Origin: an uncultured Collinsella sp.
GTDB taxonomy: Bacteria > Actinomycetota > Coriobacteriia > Coriobacteriales > Coriobacteriaceae
Assembly (NCBI GenBank): GCA_900541045.1
Contig: UQID01000003.1
Location: 59,691 to 123,690 of the forward strand
Direction of reading: 5' to 3'
DNA length: 64,000 nt
The notes below the pieces were generated by a model that saw only the letters and a list, made by a program, of their open reading frames with translations, ran no database searches and was not told where the DNA came from. Of the stretch, positions 53,170-62,281 are shown piece by piece. How positions within the stretch are numbered: position 1 is the first letter of the stretch; each line of letters begins with the position of its first letter. Both the position numbers and the translations under genes were made by a program.

Positions 53170-54369
53170 CTAGCGAGGCGTGTCACCACGTGAGAAATCA
53201 CCACGGCCGATAACGCGATCGTCCATCTGTCGCGATGCGGAGCTTCCTCCATGTGCCTGGCCCGCGGCGCGGACGCGATCGTCGCCGGCATCGGGGACGG
53301 CGCCGGCGTAACGGTTGCGAATCTCCCTTGCGTAACCACGACGGGCAAGAAGTTCATCGCGTACGGCGGGATCTTCGAGCAGGTCTTCATCGCACTTCGG
53401 GGCAATGAATTTAGGAAACGAATTGTAGGAGACGCCCTTGCTCGCTTTCGCCTGCTCGACCCACGCCGAGTATGCTTTCTTGAGACGCTTGATGTAAATC
53501 TCACAACGTTTCTCGTATGAAAGGGCTCGCTCGGCTTCCAACACGTTATTTCCGAAAGCCGTCTGCAACGACTTCAACGCGAACCGCCCGTCGAGACGGG
53601 TCAAGTTGAAGGTACATTTTGGATTACCGGCCTCTTTGATATCGAGATCTGTCGCATAGACTCGATTGTTCTTGATGAAAATGTCTACGCCCCACGAGGC
53701 AAGTAATTTTTTGAACTGCTCCATATTCTTCGGGTGGTAGTCGTCGATTGCAATATGGATCAGCTCGCGCAGATTGTTTTTATAACTGTACTCTCCCCGA
53801 TCGACAATCTCCTTTTCAATATCGCGCGGCTGACGATCTCGAATCTTTGAATTTCTCTTACCTTTTTCAAGTTGAGTAAGATTCCAGGCCTTGTCCATTT
53901 CACGAACCCATGAAGCGCGTTCGAATTTTCCGCGACGCCCACCAGTCTCGCAACGTTTGCCGGTCAGCAAATCGGTACGGTTGATCGCCATATGGACCGC
54001 GTAGCGTTTTCCCGCCTTATCGCTTTCCTCATGCAACGCGAGAATCACTTGTTGATGCGGATAGTGCTTCGCAAGCCATTGCTCCGCGTAGGCCAAACAT
54101 GCATCGGGGGTCATCTTGCCTCCGTTGCAGCTGCACTCCTCGGGCAGAAACGCGAGAATCTGATGAAGCATGATTACGTTTTTGACTCCGGCTCTCGACG
54201 GTTTGTCGTGATGGAAAACCTTTCTGGTTCTATCCATTTTCGAAAACCAGTGGTCGCTCCATTCGATGTTCCAGCCACCACGCACAATCGCATCTTTTCC
54301 GTTGATGTATTTACGAACATTCTTTGCATAGCGCTCACTCGACACTCTTTTCTGTTTGATCACAGTCAC
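53170..54369 (-). CDS. MobP-like relaxase (mobilization protein A)
   Basis: The 399-residue protein has VKNVIMLHQILAFLPEE early, HQQVILALHEESDKAGKRYAVHMAINRTDLLTGKR (the metal-binding His region of relaxases) and a positive middle part. It would nick oriT and lead the strand in transfer. The Arg/Gly/Ser-rich tail is probably disordered. It overlaps the MobC-like gene by 4 bases. With no transfer channel nearby, this plasmid part would be mobilizable rather than self-transferring. Confidence 0.8.
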   Translation of the reverse strand: MTVIKQKRVSSERYAKNVRKYINGKDAIVRGGWNIEWSDHWFSKMDRTRKVFHHDKPSRAGVKNVIMLHQILAFLPEECSCNGGKMTPDACLAYAEQWLAKHYPHQQVILALHEESDKAGKRYAVHMAINRTDLLTGKRCETGGRRGKFERASWVREMDKAWNLTQLEKGKRNSKIRDRQPRDIEKEIVDRGEYSYKNNLRELIHIAIDDYHPKNMEQFKKLLASWGVDIFIKNNRVYATDLDIKEAGNPKCTFNLTRLDGRFALKSLQTAFGNNVLEAERALSYEKRCEIYIKRLKKAYSAWVEQAKASKGVSYNSFPKFIAPKCDEDLLEDPAVRDELLARRGYAREIRNRYAGAVPDAGDDRVRAAGQAHGGSSASRQMDDRVIGRGDFSRGDTPR

Positions 54370-54890
54370 TTCACATCACCACCGACGAAATAGCGCTTTT
54401 CAAGCTCGTCGATGAAACGGTCTAGCTTACGCCCAACTTGATAAACCTTCTCAAGTGTTCGAAAAACAGCTTTCTCGTTGTACGCGGGAAGCCCTTGGGC
54501 GTTCAAAAAGTACATGAGCTGATTGAGATTCGTTCCTTCCTTCAAAAGCTCGTGATAAATTTTGTCGATCGACGCCCGATCGACATCGATTTTCTCGACT
54601 CTCCCGACAAGAGCAGTGCGACGCATGAAGGCCGACATCGACACGCCGAGTTCAGAAGCGCGATTCTCGATGGATTTTTTCTCACTTGGCGAAACCCGGA
54701 TGCGAATCATCTCAGTTCGCTCTTCGTCTTCAGTCAGATCGACCCCGCGAGTCACCGCGTCATCGGGACGCAGGAAATACCTAATCAGTTCGGCCTCAGA
54801 CATTTGGGCCTTTTTGGAAAACGCAACAAGCGTTTTCTTTTCTTCTTCACTCAGCGTTGCCTTGACTGTGAACGGACGTTTCGTACTCAC
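54366..54890 (-). CDS. MobC-like relaxosome accessory protein
   Basis: A GTG start at 54890 follows GAGGAGCTGTCC, better placed than the ATG at 54917, which has no ribosome site. The 174-residue product has a ribbon-helix-helix-like segment (EMIRIRVSPSEKKSIENRASELGVSMSAFMRRTAL) and a helical C-terminus with NLNQLMYFLNAQG, the MobC signature region. It would bind near oriT and help the relaxase. Confidence 0.85.
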   Translation of the reverse strand: MSTKRPFTVKATLSEEEKKTLVAFSKKAQMSEAELIRYFLRPDDAVTRGVDLTEDEERTEMIRIRVSPSEKKSIENRASELGVSMSAFMRRTALVGRVEKIDVDRASIDKIYHELLKEGTNLNQLMYFLNAQGLPAYNEKAVFRTLEKVYQVGRKLDRFIDELEKRYFVGGDVK

Positions 54891-54904
54891 GGACAGCTCC
54901 TCGA

Positions 54905-55190
54905 AAATGAACCGCACACCGGAGAGGCCTCCGGTGCAAAACCAGCTATTCGATTCGCTTTCCTTTTCGAGTGCTTAAAAATCGCCGATGCGATTTGAAA
55001 ACGTCTCGCGAAAACTTTAACGCCGTGAGAGGTGGTAAAGCAAGATGTGTGGGAAAACAAATGGCCCGTATGGGCCCATTTGTTGCCACCCACACCCATC
55101 TTGCAATCTCCGGAACGGTGATTGGGCGAAACGCAGTGTAGACGTGGAATGAGAGGCCTCATTCCAAGCGAGAGGCCTCGCGTCGTTGTA
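54905..55190. other. oriT candidate region upstream of mobC
   Basis: Several strong inverted repeats lie here: CACCGGAG/CTCCGGTG (about 54917-54936); GCAAGATG...CATCTTGC enclosing GTGGG/CCCAC and AACAAATGG...CCATTTGTT (55040-55107); GGAATGA/TCATTCC (55146-55165); GCGAG/CTCGC. Hairpins next to mobC are typical of origins of transfer. The nick site was not found. Confidence 0.5.
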
Positions 55191-55699
55191 ACTGCGTGAA
55201 GACCGTGAGCGGAAGCGAATTTTTAACGCGAAGGATGCTGAGTGTTTTCATTTTTGCGAAGCGGGTTTGCGGCGCCTGTGACGCAAACATTCGACTTCGT
55301 CGAATCGTTTTCATGGCGTTTGCGAAAAAGTTGAGACAGCTTTCGACAATTTCAATGGCGCGGAGAGTCATTAGCGTGACTCGCAGCGCTGTTGGATTTG
55401 TCGAAAGCTGACGCGGCTCGCATTACGAATCGAATGGCGAGTCGATTTTCATGCGGCGTGCACACACGCCTACGATCGCGACCGATGGTCGCTATCTATT
55501 TTCAAAACTCGCGTTTTGTTTTGACGCGATATGAAATGCGATATGAAAAAACGAAACGCCCGCGCGAGTCGTTTTGACTTTTGCGCGGGCGCGATTCGAT
55601 TCAAATGAAAATCAAGACAGTGAGTTTTTGAGTTTCGCGGTTTAGATCTCAGAAAACAGATTTAGAAACTGCGGCGTCGATTTCACTTCGCCCGCAGCA
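55191..55699. other. Non-coding TCGA-rich stretch
   Basis: About 500 bases rich in TCGA, TTCG and CGAA words. CAGCTTTCGACAA (55337-55349) has its exact complement at 55398-55410. A GCGCGGGCG-type hairpin lies near 55,556-55,590 and could end transcription. Frames here are short and Arg-rich, so no gene is called. Confidence 0.5.
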
Positions 55700-56977
55700 T
55701 TACGGCGCAAGAACATCCAAGGGAACAACTTGGACACCGCGGTCGGTAACATAGGCTTGTGAGCCAAATCCAATAATCGCTACTTTAGAAACCGGCGGGG
55801 TGTTTCCAGCAGCAACCATACGTTCCTCGACAGCAACAAGATTGTCAGATGCCTCTTCTATTTGAGCAGAGCTGAGTTTAACTTCGACCGGGATCCAGGT
55901 CCCACCAGGAGCCGCAATGACTGCATCGACCTCTAGATCACGAGAATCGTGATAGTGATAGAGACTCATTCCGTTTGCTCGCGCATAAACCCACAAATCA
56001 TGGAGTGCCAGCGATTCAAAAAGTAGTCCAAGCGTCTTGAAATCTAACAGCAAAGTCTCCGGAGTCGCCCCGAGCGCAGCGGCCGCCAGTGACGGGTCAG
56101 CAAGATGATGCTTCTTTGATTCTCTTAAGTGCACCGGAGATCTCATTGCTGGATTCCACGCGGGAATATCGCGAACGAAGCTAACCCGTGCGAGAAGAGA
56201 TATATACGATGCCGCCGTTTGTCTCGACACTTCTCCACCAAGATCAGCTACGAGCGTCTTGAGTGTCGCCAAAGTGGATTCATTACGCGCAAGCGATTCG
56301 ATGACAGCTTTGACCTTTTCGGGATCGCGTCGAGAGCCATCAACACGAGACAAATCTTCTTCGGCGACTATGCCGATGTAACGTTTCGCCATCGCCGACG
56401 CAGCCAGCGCATCGCGACCGACCGCCGCGGGCCATCCACCACGGACAACGCACTCGGCAATCGAGGCAGAATCCAACGACCCGAAAGCGCCATTGAACTT
56501 TTCGCCAGAAATAATGCCCGACAGCTTAACCGCGCCGCTAGATTTCCCAAGTTCGAAAAGCGTCATGGTATCCATGCGCAATTTAGCGAACCTTCCAGCG
56601 CCACTGTGCATCGGCCGCTCATTGTCTCGCGGCGTCGCCGACCCCGTAAATATGAACTGGCCAGGCTCGCCGCCGCGGTTGTCGCACTCAAACCGCGCCG
56701 CGTCCCAAAGTTTCGGAACCTCCTGCCATTCATCGATCAGCCGCGGCACCTCGCCGGAAACGGCAAGCGCCGGGTCCGTCTCGGCACGCAAGCGATTCTC
56801 GAAGTTGCGCGACGGGTCCATGAGAAGGAGCCTGGACGCCGCACGAGTCCCGGCTGTGGTTGTCTTTCCACACCATTTCGGTCCTTCGATGAGAACGGCA
56901 CCGAATATCCCTAGCATCTGGTCGAGCTCATTTTCGATAATTCGAGTGTAGTACTTTTTTGGCATGTTTTTCACCAT
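55700..56977 (-). CDS. AAA+ ATPase with DUF4143 C-terminus (second copy)
   Basis: The 425-residue protein has Walker A EGPKWCGKTTTA near residue 30, Walker B-like RLIDEWQEVPKLWD, FTGSATPRD, and a C-terminal PD-(D/E)xK-like LEVDAVIAAPGGTWIPVEVKLS. It is the same broad family as 49824-51017 but a different branch (GPKWCGKT type). The start is either 56977 or the ATG at 56965; neither has a strong ribosome site. Confidence 0.9.
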   Translation of the reverse strand: MVKNMPKKYYTRIIENELDQMLGIFGAVLIEGPKWCGKTTTAGTRAASRLLLMDPSRNFENRLRAETDPALAVSGEVPRLIDEWQEVPKLWDAARFECDNRGGEPGQFIFTGSATPRDNERPMHSGAGRFAKLRMDTMTLFELGKSSGAVKLSGIISGEKFNGAFGSLDSASIAECVVRGGWPAAVGRDALAASAMAKRYIGIVAEEDLSRVDGSRRDPEKVKAVIESLARNESTLATLKTLVADLGGEVSRQTAASYISLLARVSFVRDIPAWNPAMRSPVHLRESKKHHLADPSLAAAALGATPETLLLDFKTLGLLFESLALHDLWVYARANGMSLYHYHDSRDLEVDAVIAAPGGTWIPVEVKLSSAQIEEASDNLVAVEERMVAAGNTPPVSKVAIIGFGSQAYVTDRGVQVVPLDVLAP

Positions 56978-56994
56978 TGATTACCAGCGCGTTT

Positions 56995-57076
56995 AACTAA
57001 ATTTACCGTTTTCATTTAACCAGATTTTGCTTTTTTGATTAACCAGATTTACGCATTTCAGTTAACGAAACAGATT
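56995..57076. promoter_or_regulatory. Repeated TTAACCAGATTT boxes
   Basis: Related words follow at about 25-base spacing: TTTAACTAAATTTACC, TTTAACCAGATTTTGC, ATTAACCAGATTTACGC and CAGTTAACGAAACAGATT. They lie between the second DUF4143 gene and the XRE gene and may be operators for that regulator. Confidence 0.5.
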
Positions 57077-57100
57077 AAACATGCACGAAGTGAAAATCAT

Positions 57101-57319
57101 CTACTCAACACCGCGCATGAGCTCCGAAATGGTGATTTGAAATCCGTCGGCAATCTTCTTGAGATTTGAGAGGCTGACATTACGCCGACCGACTTCAATG
57201 CTCGCGTAGTAGGAACGATCCATTTCAATCAAATTGGCGAACTGCTCCTGACTGCACCCGAGTCCAGCGCGGAGCTCTTTGCATCTCATGCCGAATGATT
57301 TCTGAAGCGTCGTATCCAT
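57101..57319 (-). CDS. XRE-family helix-turn-helix regulator
   Basis: From ATG 57319 the 72-residue product is almost only a helix-turn-helix domain (MRCKELRAGLGCSQEQFANLIEMDRSYYASIEVGRRNVSLSNL, then IADGFQITISELM). A longer frame uses a TTG at 57355. No clear ribosome site was found. It faces the surface-protein gene across a shared control region. Confidence 0.8.
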   Translation of the reverse strand: MDTTLQKSFGMRCKELRAGLGCSQEQFANLIEMDRSYYASIEVGRRNVSLSNLKKIADGFQITISELMRGVE

Positions 57320-57335
57320 GACAAAAAGAGTCATG

Positions 57336-57376
57336 GATTGTTGTATAAAAGCCAACGGACTATATACAATAATCCC
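57336..57376. promoter_or_regulatory. Imperfect palindrome in the divergent control region
   Basis: ATTGTTGTATA...TATATACAATAAT lies between the XRE gene and the large surface-protein gene and contains TATA-rich -10-like words on both strands. It may be the XRE operator. About 85 bases then lead to the surface-protein start. Confidence 0.4.
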
Positions 57377-57458
57377 AGTTAAGGCGCATAATTATCTCTA
57401 TTGGAAAGCACTCTGATGCCCAGTCGGATAGGGCACGGAAAAGGAATGGAACAGCACA

Positions 57459-60400
57459 ATGGCTCAGGGAAAGCACGATGGCGATCACTTCGCCGCACTG
57501 CCAAACAAGAAGATTCACACTCCGAAGGGGATCGCGCGTCTGACCGTCACCGCGGCGACCATGGCCGCCATGACCGGATCGAGCCTCATCTCACCGTTCA
57601 CGGCATTCGCCCAGACCGGTGACGGGGGCACGCAGCACCCCGCCGTGATGTCGCCGATCGCCGCCCACGCCGGCGCGGCATCCGGTACCGGCGCGAAATC
57701 CGCCGCACAGACCATCGCGGACCTGCAGAAGGCAGTCGACGAGGCGAAGGCGAAGGAGGACGCCGCCAAGGCATCCTACAATGAGGCCGCCGGTCCCTAC
57801 AACGAGGCGGCTTCCGCCCGCGACCAGGCCAAGGCATCCTACGATTCGGCAGTCAGCGCCGGCACGGCAGCCAACCGAGCGGCAATGGACGAGTACGCCC
57901 GTCAGGTCGCGGAGGGCAAGGACGCCGCCGATGCCGCCGGCAAGGACCTCGAGCAGGCGAAGGTGGGTCTCGCAGACGCCAAGGCGGATGCGTCCGAGAA
58001 GGACGAAGCGTACCAGTCCGCCCTCAAGGCGGCTCAGGATGCCAAGGATGCCCTCGATAAGGCCAAGGCAGATGCCGTAAGCGCCACCCCGGAGGCAATC
58101 AGTGCCGCCGAACAGGCCGTGCGCGACGCCCAGGCTGCCGTGAGCAGGGCACAGGCCGATCTCGACAACGCCAACGCGACGCTTGCCGATGCCCAGTCCA
58201 AGCTGGTTGCGGCCCAGTCTGCCAAGGATGCCGCCGATGCCGTCCTTGTCGCAGCCCAGCAGAACAAGGACGCAGCGGATGCGAAGGCCGCAGCCGCCAG
58301 CGCCGCCTACGAGAAGGCGAAAACCGACCTCGCCGCAGCGGAGGCAGGCGCCAACGGTCCGGAGTACGATGCGGCAAAACAGAAGGTCGCGGACGCGGAG
58401 GCAGCCCTCGCTGCCGCACAGGCGACACAGTCCCAGTGCGAGTCCGAGCTCGAGCAGGTACAGTCCGCTGCGGCAACGGCACAGACCGAACTGAATGATG
58501 CCCAGGTGGCCCTCTCCGTAAAGCAACAGGCCGCGGCCGATGCCGAATCCGGTGTGACCGCCGCCCAGTCCGCCCTCGCTGCCGCGAACGCCGACCTCGA
58601 TGCCGCCAAGCAGGCGAACGTCGACGCCATCGCCAAGCTGGATGCAGCGAAGCAGGCTGTCAAGGATGCCGAGTCCGCCAAGGCAGCCGCCGACGTAGAG
58701 CTCGCGAACGCCAAGACCGCAAAGGATACCGCTGACGCCGCCGTGACCGCCGCCCAGCAGAAGGTCGACGAGGCCCAGGCGAAACTCGACTCCGCCGACG
58801 CACAACTCAAGCAGGGAGCCATCGGCTTCTTCAAGGCCATGGGTGCCGATTCAGCCATCGAGATCATCCAGAACTGTACACACAAGGACTACACCGAGGT
58901 CGGAAACAGCCTCGATGCGACCAGTCTCGACAACATGCTCGCGGCAATCCCGTACATGAAGTCCATCAACGAGTATCGCAAGTCCGTCGGTCTCTCCGAA
59001 CTCCAGGTCACCTATAAGCTCATTGCAGCGGCGATAGCCAACGCAAACTATTCCGATGTCAAGTTTGGACATTCCATGCAGTTCGATACGGCCGAAAACC
59101 TCGCATGGAATTATGGAACCGATCCGAAACCGCAGTGGGTTGACCAAGAAAAGGCTTTCTTCGATCAGGCGGTTCAGGAGCTCTATGGCGTCACCGGTCT
59201 AACCGGTAAGGATGCCGTAGATTTCTACAAGACGCATAGCGGGATTGAATCCTATGTCAACCAGCACTTCAAGGTTGCCGGATATCCCGCAACCGTCGGT
59301 CACTACCTGCATGTCATCAGCCCCGAAATCGGCTATATGGGCATGGCAGTCTGCAGCAAGGGAACCTTGAACGGCTGGCAGACCGACAGCCTCGATACCG
59401 CAAACCTTGGTTGGGCAGGTTCAGGCTGGAACATGAATCCCATGTCCGTCGACGAGTACGAGCAGAAGCTGACCTCCTATATCAACGGCCTCAAGAACGC
59501 CAAGAGCGCACTCGACGTAGCCAAGGCCGATCTCGCATCCAAGAAGCAGGCAGCCGCCGGCGCCGCCACAACCGTCCAGCAGAAGCAGGTCGCGGTGGAT
59601 TCCGCACAGGCAGGTGTCGATGCCGCAAAGCAGGGTGTTGCCGATGCCCAGCGTGCCGTCGATGCCACCAAGGCTGATGTCGCCGCCAAGCAGCAGGGCG
59701 TCACGGATGCCCAGACCGAGCTTGATGCGGCGAAATCGGACCTCGATGCCGCCAACGCGGCAGTCGATACGGCAAAGTCGACCGTCCAGCAGAAGCAGGT
59801 CGCCTTTGATGCTGCCAACGCAGCCGTAATGACCGCACAGTCTAAGTTGGATTCCGCCAAGGCGGACACCGCTGCTAAGCAGCAGGGCGTAGACGATGCG
59901 AACGCCGACCTCGCGAAGTTCTTCCAGGACGTCGCCGACGCCAAGAAGGCGGTCGATACCGCAAAGAGCGTCCATGACGCGGCGGCAGCCGACCAGGCCG
60001 AGAAGGCGGCAGTCCTCGCAGCCGCCAAGCAAAAGGCGAACGGCACCGCACGCGCCCTCGCGGATGCCCAGCGTGCCGTCGATGCCGCAAAGGCCGACAC
60101 CGGCGTTGCCGCCGACAGGCTCACCGGCTCCCAGACCGATCTTGTGGGCGCACAGTCGAACCTCGACATCCTCACCGGTCTTGCCGCGAAGCTCGCAGAG
60201 ACACAGCAGCGCGAGCAGGATGCAGTAAAGGCTGTCAATGACACCAAGGCCGCGCTCGATGCCGCGAAGGCGGATGCCATCGCCGCCGAGTCCCTGGTCT
60301 CCGCCGCCGAGCAGGCAAAGGCGCAGGCAGACGCCAAGCTGTCGAAGCTGAACTCCATCGATGCCGGCGCGGCGATCGCTTCCGGCCATGATGTGAACGC

Positions 60401-60800
60401 GGATGACGCCCTCAACGCGCTTTTCGCCGCAGCAGTCGAGGCACGTGCCAAGGTCGCTCCTGCCAAGGCCATCCTGGACGAGAAGCAGGCCGCGGTGGAC
60501 GGGCTCCAGTCCGGCTATGATGCGGCACTCGCCGCCTACGAGCAGGCGAAGTCCGACCGCATCGCAGCGGAGCAGAAGCTTTCCGATGAGATCGCACGAC
60601 AGGAGGCAAAGGAGGCGGCAAAGCAGCAGGCGGCATACACCCCGAAGCACCTCGCCGGCACGGATACCGCCCAGCCCGGCAACCTCGCCCAGACCGGTGA
60701 CCGCGCGGGACTCATCGGCGAGACGTTCGTCATCGGCGGTACCGTCCTCGTGGCAGCCGGCGTCTTCCTCGATCAAAAGAAGCGCCGCGAGCAGATGTAG
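57459..60800 (+). CDS. Large surface protein: coiled coils, CAP domain and LAQTG sortase anchor
   Basis: The 1113-residue protein has a signal peptide (cut likely after AFA, residue about 52), an Ala-rich coiled coil to about 450, a CAP/SCP-like domain at about 455 to 660 (SINEYRKSVGLSEL, FGHSMQFDTAENLAWNY, GHYLHVISPEIGYMGMA), a second coiled coil to about 1055 built of repeats (ADAQRAVDATKADVAAKQQG-like), and a C-terminal anchor: LAQTG (1076-1080), a hydrophobic helix and KKRREQM. LAxTG suits class E sortases of actinobacteria. It is probably an adhesin held on the cell wall. GC-rich and Ala-biased codons make antisense frames long; they are shadows. Confidence 0.88.
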   Translation: MAQGKHDGDHFAALPNKKIHTPKGIARLTVTAATMAAMTGSSLISPFTAFAQTGDGGTQHPAVMSPIAAHAGAASGTGAKSAAQTIADLQKAVDEAKAKEDAAKASYNEAAGPYNEAASARDQAKASYDSAVSAGTAANRAAMDEYARQVAEGKDAADAAGKDLEQAKVGLADAKADASEKDEAYQSALKAAQDAKDALDKAKADAVSATPEAISAAEQAVRDAQAAVSRAQADLDNANATLADAQSKLVAAQSAKDAADAVLVAAQQNKDAADAKAAAASAAYEKAKTDLAAAEAGANGPEYDAAKQKVADAEAALAAAQATQSQCESELEQVQSAAATAQTELNDAQVALSVKQQAAADAESGVTAAQSALAAANADLDAAKQANVDAIAKLDAAKQAVKDAESAKAAADVELANAKTAKDTADAAVTAAQQKVDEAQAKLDSADAQLKQGAIGFFKAMGADSAIEIIQNCTHKDYTEVGNSLDATSLDNMLAAIPYMKSINEYRKSVGLSELQVTYKLIAAAIANANYSDVKFGHSMQFDTAENLAWNYGTDPKPQWVDQEKAFFDQAVQELYGVTGLTGKDAVDFYKTHSGIESYVNQHFKVAGYPATVGHYLHVISPEIGYMGMAVCSKGTLNGWQTDSLDTANLGWAGSGWNMNPMSVDEYEQKLTSYINGLKNAKSALDVAKADLASKKQAAAGAATTVQQKQVAVDSAQAGVDAAKQGVADAQRAVDATKADVAAKQQGVTDAQTELDAAKSDLDAANAAVDTAKSTVQQKQVAFDAANAAVMTAQSKLDSAKADTAAKQQGVDDANADLAKFFQDVADAKKAVDTAKSVHDAAAADQAEKAAVLAAAKQKANGTARALADAQRAVDAAKADTGVAADRLTGSQTDLVGAQSNLDILTGLAAKLAETQQREQDAVKAVNDTKAALDAAKADAIAAESLVSAAEQAKAQADAKLSKLNSIDAGAAIASGHDVNADDALNALFAAAVEARAKVAPAKAILDEKQAAVDGLQSGYDAALAAYEQAKSDRIAAEQKLSDEIARQEAKEAAKQQAAYTPKHLAGTDTAQPGNLAQTGDRAGLIGETFVIGGTVLVAAGVFLDQKKRREQM

Positions 60801-60822
60801 TGCAAATCGCATAACGACTCGG

Positions 60823-60856
60823 AAAGGGGAATCTCGCAAAAGGGATTCCCCTTTTT
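60823..60856 (+). terminator. Terminator after the surface-protein gene
   Basis: AAAGGGGAATC pairs with GGATTCCCCTTT, followed by T and CG. Confidence 0.9.
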
Positions 60857-61208
60857 CGTCTCGCCAGCCACGATTCGTTGAGGCAGCTTCAGCTTAAGGG
60901 CCACAGATTAAACCGATCTATAACTGTGACCATATGACTGTGCGCACATATTAGCATGGTCATATGGTCACCTATTTACAGCTGCGATTATGCTGCAATA
61001 ACTCAACCGTTAGTGCTTATTAAACAGCCAATCGAAGCCAGGCTTGCCCAGTGTTTGGCGCATCTGCCCCACCTGAATCTCCGTCTCCACGCCATCCTTG
61101 CCGATGACGGCGGCCATGTTCTCAGCGGTCAGCAGCCAAGATAACAGACGGGCGGATCCAGCTCAGCATATAACGTTCGGTAATACATGACCATGTTAAT
61201 GTAGTCAT
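60857..61208. promoter_or_regulatory. Non-coding stretch with GTGACCATATGAC palindrome
   Basis: GTGACCATATGAC (60926-60938) has its exact complement at 60959-60971. TGACCATGTTAATGTAGTCATATG (about 61189-61212) lies just before the 61209 gene and shares ATGTTAATGT with the parA leader (62227-62260). These may be binding sites of the RHH partition protein. Confidence 0.5.
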
Positions 61209-61553
61209 ATGTTCACGCATTACAAGCTGGGACCTCATGTATTAGAGCTCGAGCTGCGCCCGTGCGTCCTTGGCGTCTCGCGTCCGACCGTCATCAAATG
61301 GCTCAAGCCGGGCTGGCGCGATAAGCGGAATGAGGTCGTGAGGCGGATGGACGCCGGCAGCGTCACACCCATCCGCCTCACGGACGATGAAATCGCGTGG
61401 ACGCCGGAGGCCGTGACCGTCAGGGCGTCCGGCGGGGAAATCATCGGGCTCGATACGTGGGGCATGGCGAAGGTTCTTACCGGAGCCTATGGCCCCGACT
61501 CTCCCGGTCGTATTCCTACGATATCGCCCCTAAATCACCAATGTGTCAGATAA
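61209..61553 (+). CDS. hypothetical protein, possibly partial
   Basis: A 114-residue frame with GC-rich third positions over its first 95 codons, hence probably coding. It has a possible HTH-like stretch (VLGVSRPTVIKWLKPGWRDK) and an end that drifts into low-GC DNA, suggesting a 3' truncation. No ribosome site is evident. The operator-like box at 61189-61212 overlaps its start. Confidence 0.45.
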   Translation: MFTHYKLGPHVLELELRPCVLGVSRPTVIKWLKPGWRDKRNEVVRRMDAGSVTPIRLTDDEIAWTPEAVTVRASGGEIIGLDTWGMAKVLTGAYGPDSPGRIPTISPLNHQCVR

Positions 61554-61785
61554 AGAATGATGCAATGGTTATGATCAAGCATACGGCGGATGCGGCGACT
61601 GCGCCTTTTTTCCTCTCCTTTAGTCCGATGATTAGGGTTGCCGTAAAGTAAAGGGCGGAAATGCAGTCTATGGCAAGCAAAACGAGTTCCTTGGGCGGTT
61701 TCAGCAAAAGGTCGCTAGCAAAGAGTAATGCGAGCAGGGTAAAGCCGATTGTGACCAAGTATCTCGATTGATTTTGCGACAGCAT
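61546..61785 (-). CDS. small membrane protein
   Basis: The 79-residue frame has two or three hydrophobic helices (YLVTIGFTLLALLFASDLLL, LLAIDCISALYFTATLIIGL, AVCLIITIASFFI) and basic turns (KPPKE, KERKKG). AAAAGGCAG lies upstream. Its end overlaps the 3' end of the opposite gene by 8 bases. No family was recognised. Confidence 0.55.
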   Translation of the reverse strand: MLSQNQSRYLVTIGFTLLALLFASDLLLKPPKELVLLAIDCISALYFTATLIIGLKERKKGAVAASAVCLIITIASFFI

Positions 61786-62281
61786 GGCAACTGCCTTTTA
61801 GAACAGGCAAGTGAAAAGTCGGTACGATGCCCTTGCGGTTGCATACAAGGCGCCGCCAGGACCTCTTGTCACGAGACCGGCAATAACGCATTTTCTCGGT
61901 TTCCAGCTCATGACAGACCCCTCTCTCTCATGGTGAAACGCATACATTATGCGATATGCACATTATCTCGCTAATTAATTTCAATATCCATCATCTAACT
62001 AAAGAATACTGACTCGCTGGTTCAGCGACGATGCGTTTTTACCCTTGCGTTCCCACTCGCCGCGTCGGCGGTCGGAAGGGTCTCCGTCTCGCAATCAACG
62101 ACCTTGTAACCGTATCTGATGACTGTAGGTTAAACCAACCCACAGCCATGAGCACGTTAACGTAGTACTATACTAATTACTTAACATGCTCATATATTTC
62201 TAACTGCGGCTTAGAATTACTTAATATAGTCACATGTTAATGTGATAATATATGACTATGCTACTTCAGAAAGGGGAGGAC
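61786..62281. promoter_or_regulatory. parA leader and non-coding stretch
   Basis: About 500 bases, AT-rich toward the right. Words such as TTAACGTAGTACTATACTAATTAC (near 62,156), TTAATATAGTCACATGTTAATG and ATAATATATGACTATG (62,221-62,262) repeat the theme TTAA-N-GTCA/TGACTA found near 60,926 and 61,189. They probably hold the parA promoter and RHH binding sites. No gene is seen. Confidence 0.45.

Noticed and set aside
56129..56914. 261-codon plus-strand frame opposite the second DUF4143 gene
   Set aside because: Arg-rich shadow; the minus-strand gene has Walker and nuclease-like motifs.
57591..60839. Long minus-strand frames opposite the surface protein
   Set aside because: Shadows of Ala-rich, GC-biased codons; Gly/Leu/Cys/Arg composition and no ribosome sites.
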